This document shows positions 12,899 through 17,227 of a stretch of 17,227 nucleotides of DNA, in pieces. The notes beneath the pieces are model-generated. The model was given only the letters and a program-made list of their open reading frames with translations. It was not told where the DNA came from and searched no databases. The position numbers and the translations under genes are program-made. Origin of the DNA: DATEHQ01 sp035279525 (GTDB lineage Bacteria; Chloroflexota; Dormibacteria; Dormibacterales; Dormibacteraceae); NCBI GenBank assembly GCA_035279525.1, contig DATEHQ010000094.1, positions 1 to 17,227 of the forward strand, read 5' to 3'. The stretch's first letter is position 1, and every line of letters starts with the position of its first letter.

Positions 12899-14068
12899 TC
12901 AGGTCGTCGTGGCGCTTCTGTGTCCCCGCCTCCGGACCGGCGCAGCCGGGCGCAGCTCGACGATCTCGCCGCGGTTGGCCTTGAAGTCGTACAGATCGGC
13001 ATCGGCCCGGGCGAACAGCGAGACCACGTCGTCGGAGCGGCGCAATTCCGCGACGCCGGCGCAGAAACGGATGCCCTTCCTGGCGGCCTCGGTCTGGATC
13101 GAGCTGAGCTTGGCGCGCGCCGCCTTGAGCTCGGTCTCGGGAAGCACGCAGACGAACTCGTCGCCTCCATAACGGAATACGACGTCCTCCTTCCGGAGTC
13201 CGCCTTTCAAGGCCGACGCGAGGTCGCGCAGCAGCCGGTCGCCGGCCTGGTGGCCCTGCGAGTCGTTCGCCTCTTTCAGGCCGTCGACGTCGACGAAAGC
13301 GACGGCCATCGGCGTGCGATGCCGGCGCGCGCGAGAGATCTCACGATCCGCGGCCGAGACGCCCGCGGCGCGGCGCATCGCTCCTGTCAGCTCGTCGAAC
13401 GTTGCCTTCTCGCGCAGCTCGAACAGGGTCCTGGCGCTCATCCCGACGAGCTCGCGCGGCTTCACGCCGAGATCAGCGGCGAGGGCCAGCTTCAGCTGCG
13501 CTTCGCGGGCGTGACGCGCCTCCGTCAGGGCTCGGCCGAAGAGGAGGAGCCAGATGCCGAACAGCAGAGGCAGCGTGACGAGCGCCCCGATCAGCGCGAC
13601 GTCGAGCGGCGACGGGATGACGATGGAGGTGAACGGGACCGGCAGCCCGCCCTGGGGGGCGCCATGCGCCGGCGCGGCAGACCCACCCTGCTGCTGATGA
13701 GCGGGGGCCGCGCTGCCGCGAGGCAGCGAGGTCGCCACGGGCGTGGGGCTGGCCGTGATGCCGATGAGGGCGGGAGGGCTCACCTCGACCGAGACCGGGA
13801 CGCCCGGCGTCGGCAGCACGCCGTGCACGACCGACGACACGACTTGCTGGATCGCGGGCAAGCCAGGGACCGGTGGGGGACCGGGCACGATGATGAAGCC
13901 CGAAAGGACCAACGGCGCGACCCCGGCCGCGCGCTTGCCCAGCCGGATCAACCCCGAACGCAAAGCCGTCAAACCATCAAACCCCCGATGCCCGGACGCC
14001 GGGCGCCAGCATCCATTGTGAACGGATCGGGCCGGAAACTCTTGCCAGCGCGCCGACAAACCCGACAA
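12899..14068 (-). CDS. GGDEF diguanylate cyclase with Pro/Ala-rich N-terminal region
   Basis: Up to 389 residues. The C-terminal GGDEF domain has the metal motif FVDVDGLKEAND and the intact active loop RYGGDEFVCVLP. Five residues before the GGDEF sits RKED, an RxxD product-inhibition site. It should therefore make c-di-GMP from two GTP and be feedback-inhibited. A membrane segment (about 155-178) and a linker helix come before the domain. Upstream of that is a region rich in Pro, Ala and Val, preceded by a short hydrophobic stretch (APLVLSGFIIV), so the N-terminal 90 or so residues are probably outside the cell. The ATG at 14068 lies only 15 bases from the divergent regulator start; a TTG at 13972 (residue 33), with GGGGG nine bases before it, is a likelier start. 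The sensed signal is unknown. Confidence 0.85.
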   Translation of the reverse strand: MSGLSARWQEFPARSVHNGCWRPASGHRGFDGLTALRSGLIRLGKRAAGVAPLVLSGFIIVPGPPPVPGLPAIQQVVSSVVHGVLPTPGVPVSVEVSPPALIGITASPTPVATSLPRGSAAPAHQQQGGSAAPAHGAPQGGLPVPFTSIVIPSPLDVALIGALVTLPLLFGIWLLLFGRALTEARHAREAQLKLALAADLGVKPRELVGMSARTLFELREKATFDELTGAMRRAAGVSAADREISRARRHRTPMAVAFVDVDGLKEANDSQGHQAGDRLLRDLASALKGGLRKEDVVFRYGGDEFVCVLPETELKAARAKLSSIQTEAARKGIRFCAGVAELRRSDDVVSLFARADADLYDFKANRGEIVELRPAAPVRRRGHRSATTT

Positions 14069-14074
14069 ACCCCC
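14053..14074. repeat. Tandem CCGACAAAC repeat between the GGDEF and regulator genes
   Basis: CCGACAAAC occurs twice head to tail (14053-14061, 14062-14070). The second copy, extended to 14060-14074, matches 14 of 15 bases of a - strand sequence in the liv promoter inverted repeat (12826-12840). It lies just before the regulator start, where an autoregulatory site would be expected. Looser relatives (CGTCAAACC, CATCAAACC) lie nearby at about 13967-13984. Confidence 0.5.
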
Positions 14075-14082
14075 AGCGCCGT

Positions 14083-14760
14083 ATGCTGACGTGGATGGGC
14101 TCGGACATGGACCGAGCGTTGGGGGCGCTTCGAGACCTCACGCGGCGAGACATCCTCCTTCGCTTCTATGCCGACCGCAAGCCGCGCAGCGTCGACGACG
14201 TCGCGCGCGACGCGGGCATTCATCGATCTGTGGCCTTCGAGCATCTGGAACGCCTGGCGTCCCTCGGCTACCTTGAGGTCGCTCAGCGGCGCGGGCTCCC
14301 AGGCAAGCCGGCCAAGATCTACAAGCTCACGGGCGGCCCGGTACTGATCAGCCACCCCATGCGCCGCTACGACGTCGTCGCCGAATCGCTCGCTCGCGCG
14401 TTCGAAGGACTTGGCGACGTGGGCAGCCACGCCGTGCGCCGCGCGGGCCGCACCTTCGGTCTCGAGCTGGCATCGAGCGGAGCCACCTCGGTGGAGTCGG
14501 CGCTCGAGCCGGTGATCGAGATGGGGGCGGAGTACGAGGTCCGCAAGGGCGGAATCGTCGAGTGCACCAACTGCCTCTTCGCCGAGGTCTGCCGGCGGGC
14601 GCCGGTGATCTGCCGCTTCCATGCCGGGTTGATCGAAGGCCTGCTCGAGCCGACCGCCGTCAAGACCACCATCTCGGCGCTCGGATTTCGCGATCCCTAC
14701 GGCTGCGCCTTCGCGCTGCACGAGGTCGACCTCTCGCAGGAGCTCGCGGAAGCCCGCTAG
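14083..14760 (+). CDS. Cys-rich winged-helix transcriptional regulator (SufR/COG2345-like)
   Basis: A 225-residue protein. Residues about 15-85 form a winged helix-turn-helix (SVDDVARDAGIHRSVAFEHL as the reading helices, RRGLPGKPAKIYKLT as the wing), the layout of the ArsR-like COG2345 group that includes SufR. The C-terminal domain carries cysteines 161, 164, 170, 177 and 208 (ECTNCLFAEVC, VICRFH, YGCAF), a pattern suited to an Fe-S cluster or a metal. SufR itself is an Fe-S-sensing repressor; the spacing here differs, so the sensed signal is open. Three in-frame ATGs (14083, 14095, 14107) are possible starts and none has a good ribosome site. It is divergent from the diguanylate cyclase gene and adjacent to repeated CCGACAAAC sequences that could be its own operator. 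Its stop is nine bases from that of the convergent small gene. Confidence 0.82.
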   Translation: MLTWMGSDMDRALGALRDLTRRDILLRFYADRKPRSVDDVARDAGIHRSVAFEHLERLASLGYLEVAQRRGLPGKPAKIYKLTGGPVLISHPMRRYDVVAESLARAFEGLGDVGSHAVRRAGRTFGLELASSGATSVESALEPVIEMGAEYEVRKGGIVECTNCLFAEVCRRAPVICRFHAGLIEGLLEPTAVKTTISALGFRDPYGCAFALHEVDLSQELAEAR

Positions 14761-14769
14761 GCGGCCGGC

Positions 14770-15054
14770 CTACCGCTGGAGGCGGAACATCTCCGCGAGC
14801 ACCGGCTCGCCCGCCCCACGAGCGGTCATCGTCACGGTGCTCTCCCGGATGTCGTAATCGATCCACGCACAGCATTCGCGCTCGAGCTCCGCCAGCTCGG
14901 CGAGGGCCTTGGCGGCGCCGGGTTCGGCGATGAACATGAGCCCGCCCGGGATTCGCTCGCGGCGAACCAATCCGCTCTGCAGCACCTTCTCCCACGCCTT
15001 GCCGCGGTCCGCCAGGTCCGACGCGTCAAGGGTGCAGACGATGGGTCTTTCCAT
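14770..15054 (-). CDS. Small conserved-looking protein of unknown function with a CC motif
   Basis: A 94-residue soluble protein, which I do not assign to a named family. It starts MERPIVCTLDASDLADRGKA and has a central GGLMFIAEP strand. A long helix ends in ERECCAWIDYDI (C61, C62), followed by a strand (STVTMTARG). The layout (strand-helix-strand, then a helix with vicinal cysteines) resembles small proteins that bind a metal or thiol ligand, but no function can be claimed. The ATG at 15054 is chosen because the protein begins with a compact domain there; an upstream extension to 15213 is antisense to the DUF4013 gene and looks unrelated. It converges on the SufR-like gene across a short palindromic gap (14758-14772) containing both stop codons. 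Confidence 0.65.
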   Translation of the reverse strand: MERPIVCTLDASDLADRGKAWEKVLQSGLVRRERIPGGLMFIAEPGAAKALAELAELERECCAWIDYDIRESTVTMTARGAGEPVLAEMFRLQR

Positions 15055-15109
15055 GCGAAGCGACAAGACGCGCCGAGCGGCGGTTATTCCCCGCCTTAAG
15101 GTTTCGGCG

Positions 15110-15772
15110 TTGAAGCTGATCGCCGACTCCTTCGTGTGGCCCTTTCGCGGGACGTGGCGGGCGAGCTGGGCGATCGGGCTCGTGGTGGTGCTGCTCTCAC
15201 CACTGCTCTTCATCCCGCTCCTCGGTTACGCGGTCGCCGCCACGCGGGCGGCGGAGGTCGATCCGTCAGCGGGGCCTCCGCCCTGGCGGCTCGGCGACGG
15301 GTTGTTCTGGGAAGGGGCATCGATGTTCGCCGCCATCGCTCTCAGCCTCTTGCCCTACCTGCTGGCCTTCTGGCCGCTCGGGGACGCGCTCCTGGCGGCC
15401 CGGGTGTGGCCGGCATCGGATCCTGCGCTCGCGAGCTTCGACGCGCACGTGCTGGCCGGGCTCATCCTCCTTTTGCCCTGGGGTCTGGTCGCCCTCGTGT
15501 TGCTGCCGCACGCCACGGCGACTTTCGCCGCGACAGGACGGCGCCGCGACCTGTTCGACCTCGGCGCCGCGATTCGCGGCGTGCGCACCGACTTCGCGAC
15601 ATGGAACGTCGCCGTCGCGGCCATCGTCACCGGATGGGCGATCGGCATCGCGTGCGTGGGGCTGCTCTGCGTCGGCCTCGTCCCAGGTGTCTTCTACGCC
15701 ATCCTTGTCAGCGCACATGCCAGCGCGGCCCTCGAGCGTAAGAAGCCGGATCCGCATCCATCCCCTGGGTGA
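15110..15772 (+). CDS. DUF4013-like multi-pass membrane protein
   Basis: About 220 residues with four to five hydrophobic segments (about 20-44, 70-97, 113-136 and a long one at 165-202). The start (KLIADSFVWPFRGTWRASW, then LLFIPLLGYAVAATRAA) and the end (VPGVFYAILVSAHASAALER) match DUF4013 membrane proteins, whose function is unknown. I prefer the TTG at 15110, which has AAGG eight bases upstream and starts at the family's conserved N-terminus. An in-frame ATG at 15053 would add 19 basic residues and would overlap the divergent gene's start codon within one CATG. The last 56 bases overlap the start of pxpB in another frame. No link to oxoproline metabolism is known; the overlap suggests co-transcription. 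Confidence 0.75.
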   Translation: MKLIADSFVWPFRGTWRASWAIGLVVVLLSPLLFIPLLGYAVAATRAAEVDPSAGPPPWRLGDGLFWEGASMFAAIALSLLPYLLAFWPLGDALLAARVWPASDPALASFDAHVLAGLILLLPWGLVALVLLPHATATFAATGRRRDLFDLGAAIRGVRTDFATWNVAVAAIVTGWAIGIACVGLLCVGLVPGVFYAILVSAHASAALERKKPDPHPSPG

Positions 15773-16373
15773 CACCGCTCTCCTGGCGGAGCTCGGCACG
15801 CGGCTCGACACCGCCGTCAACACGCGCGCGATCGCCCTTGCGGCGGCACTCAAGAAGCGGCGAGACGTCCGTCACGCCTTCGCCGGATCGGCGAGTGTGA
15901 CCGTTCACTTCGACCCCGACGTGACGACTCACGAGCTGCTCGGCGCGGCGGTCAAACGGCTCGCCGCGAAACGCCCGCCGATGGAGGTGCCGGGACGCCT
16001 GCACCGCATCCCGATCGCGTACGACGGCATCGACATCGAGGCCGTGGCGGAACGCCTCGGGCTCACCCGCGAGCGAGTCGTCGAGCTCCACACCCGGCCG
16101 ATCTATCGCGTGTTCGTGCTCGGCTTCGTTCCGGGATGGGCCTACCTCGGCCCGCTGCCGGAGGAGCTCGAGCTGCCCCGCCTGGACGTGCCCCGGACGA
16201 GGGTGCCCGCCGGGTCGGTGGCGATCGCCGGTCGCCAGACCGGCATCTATCCGTTCGACGTGCCCGGCGGCTGGCACTTGATCGGCCACACGACGGTGAG
16301 GCTCTTCCTGCCCGACGCCGACCCGCCGAGCCTGTTTCGCGCCGGCGACCGGGTCAAGTTCTTCCCCGCGTGA
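15717..16373 (+). CDS. pxpB: 5-oxoprolinase subunit B (KipI family)
   Basis: A 218-residue protein with the family's conserved stretches: HPLGDTALLAEL near residues 15-26, IPIAYDG, then VFVLGFVPGWAYLGPLPEEL. LPRLDVPRTRVPAGSVAIAG and GIYPFDVPGGWHLIGHT follow. With PxpA and PxpC it forms the ATP-dependent 5-oxoprolinase that opens 5-oxo-L-proline to glutamate, removing a damage product of glutamine and glutamate. The start must lie inside the DUF4013 gene because the PLGD motif is encoded across that gene's stop. The ATG at 15717 is the closest start; ATG at 15687 is an alternative. Length is normal. pxpC follows with a 4-bp GTGA overlap. pxpA is not seen upstream; it may lie beyond the window's right edge. 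Confidence 0.9.
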   Translation: MPARPSSVRSRIRIHPLGDTALLAELGTRLDTAVNTRAIALAAALKKRRDVRHAFAGSASVTVHFDPDVTTHELLGAAVKRLAAKRPPMEVPGRLHRIPIAYDGIDIEAVAERLGLTRERVVELHTRPIYRVFVLGFVPGWAYLGPLPEELELPRLDVPRTRVPAGSVAIAGRQTGIYPFDVPGGWHLIGHTTVRLFLPDADPPSLFRAGDRVKFFPA

Positions 16374-17227
16374 GCGACGTCCTCCGGGTCGTGGAGCCCG
16401 GGCTTCTGACCACGATCCAGGACCTCGGCCGCCCGCACGCGATGGGCTCAGGCGTCTCGGCAGGAGGCGCGATGGACCATTTCGCGTACAGGGCGGCCAA
16501 CCTTCTCGTGGGCAATGCGCCGGGCGCCGCCACCCTCGAGTGCACGCTGAAAGGACCCCGACTCAGCGCGGAAGCCGACTGCGTCGTCGCGGTCGCCGGC
16601 GCGGACCTGGATCCCCGTGTGAACGGTGAGCCGGTCGAGACGTGGACGTCATTCCTCCTGCGAACCGGCGATGAGCTGTCGCTTGGCGTGCGTCGCAGCG
16701 GGGCACGCGCCTACGTCGCCGTCGCGGGCGGGATCGTCGCCGACCGCTGGCTCGGATCGATGTCGACCAACCTGCTCGCGGGCCGCGGAGGAATGCACGG
16801 CCGGCGCCTCGAAGCGGGCGACGCCATCAGCGCCGAAGTGGCGAGCTTCGCGACCGCCGGGCGCAGCCTGGAGCTGCGAATCCGGCCTGACTACACCAAG
16901 CATGAGCTGCTCGCCATCCCCGGGCCGCATTTCGCAAGGCTCGGCGCCGAGGGCAAGGCCGGGCTCTTCGAAATGACCTTCACGGTGAGCCATCGCTCGG
17001 ACCGGATGGGCTACCGCCTCGACGGACCGCGGCTCGACTCGGATGGCGAGGAGGTGCTGTCTTTCGGCCTCGTCCCAGGCGCCCTACAGCTGCCACCCGG
17101 CGGGCGGCCCATCCTTTTGATGGCCGATCACCAGACGGCCGGCGGCTACCCGGTCGTGGTGACCGTCGCCAGCGCGTCCGTTCCCATCGCGGCCCAGCTG
17201 GCGCCGGGGGACGAGCTCAGGTTCTCC
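16370..17227 (+). CDS. pxpC: 5-oxoprolinase subunit C (KipA / biotin-dependent carboxyltransferase-like), 3' truncated
   Basis: The first 286 codons of a gene that runs off the window. It starts LRVVEPGLLTTIQDLGRPHA and continues GSGVSAGGAMDHFAYRAANLL, the N-terminal signature of KipA/PxpC and of allophanate-hydrolase subunit 2. Further matches are YVAVAGGI, SDRMGYRLDGP, and GGRPILLMADHQTAGGYPVV near the end. Because it is paired with pxpB, the oxoprolinase role is favoured over urea-amidolyase or carboxyltransferase roles. The GTG at 16370 overlaps the pxpB TGA as GTGA. Little is missing, since the family is usually about 290-340 residues. Confidence 0.9.
   Translation, partial: MSDVLRVVEPGLLTTIQDLGRPHAMGSGVSAGGAMDHFAYRAANLLVGNAPGAATLECTLKGPRLSAEADCVVAVAGADLDPRVNGEPVETWTSFLLRTGDELSLGVRRSGARAYVAVAGGIVADRWLGSMSTNLLAGRGGMHGRRLEAGDAISAEVASFATAGRSLELRIRPDYTKHELLAIPGPHFARLGAEGKAGLFEMTFTVSHRSDRMGYRLDGPRLDSDGEEVLSFGLVPGALQLPPGGRPILLMADHQTAGGYPVVVTVASASVPIAAQLAPGDELRFS

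Noticed and set aside
14758..14772. Palindromic gap between two stop codons as a bidirectional terminator
   Set aside because: The stem is only about five pairs and has no T-run on either side.

Overview
The window is a compact, high-GC stretch (about two thirds G+C by eye) of bacterial chromosome. Gaps are short, most adjacent genes on one strand overlap by 4 bp (ATGA or GTGA), and GTG/TTG starts are common. No mobile element, CRISPR array, tRNA or rRNA was seen. Gene content (nucleoside-type and branched-chain amino-acid-type ABC transporters, an ECF sigma factor with an Asp-box propeller anti-sigma-like partner, a DUF7218-like small protein, proline/glycine-rich surface proteins) suggests a free-living soil bacterium of the Terrabacteria: Dormibacterota, Chloroflexota or a deep actinobacterial line. 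That placement is inference; no marker gene is present.

Layout. 2-988 (+): 3' part of a tandem-ABC nucleoside/simple-sugar importer ATPase. 1037-3437 (-): ECF sigma factor, then a translationally coupled membrane protein with an Asp-box (YCF48-like) propeller, then a HAD phosphatase. 3548-4483 (+): VOC-family ring-cleaving-dioxygenase-like protein, divergent from the sigma factor. 4480-5121 (-): small HExxH metallopeptidase-like protein whose stop codon overlaps that of the VOC gene. 5278-6054 (+): a 41-residue DUF7218-like protein and a protein with an HCCC zinc-site candidate.

6059-12741 (-) holds the most interesting part, a six-gene operon. In transcription order: membrane-anchored substrate-binding protein, livH, livM, a single gene fusing LivG and LivF with a C-terminal ribbon-helix-helix-like domain, a large secreted/anchored protein of unknown function, and a 90-residue zinc-ribbon/one-TM protein. 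Four of its five junctions are 4-bp overlaps. It is preceded by a good sigma-70-type promoter (TTGACA, 17 bp, TTTAGT) whose -10 and start site lie inside a long inverted repeat.

12899-14760: a GGDEF diguanylate cyclase (-) diverges from a Cys-rich winged-helix regulator of the SufR/COG2345 type (+). Their shared upstream region carries a tandem repeat of CCGACAAAC. A 15-base version of this sequence recurs with one mismatch in the liv-operon promoter, so the regulator, the cyclase and the transporter may form one regulon.

14770-17227: a 94-residue protein of unknown function (-), a DUF4013-like membrane protein (+), and pxpB-pxpC (5-oxoprolinase subunits B and C). pxpB starts inside the DUF4013 gene and pxpC runs off the window. 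pxpA is not in view.
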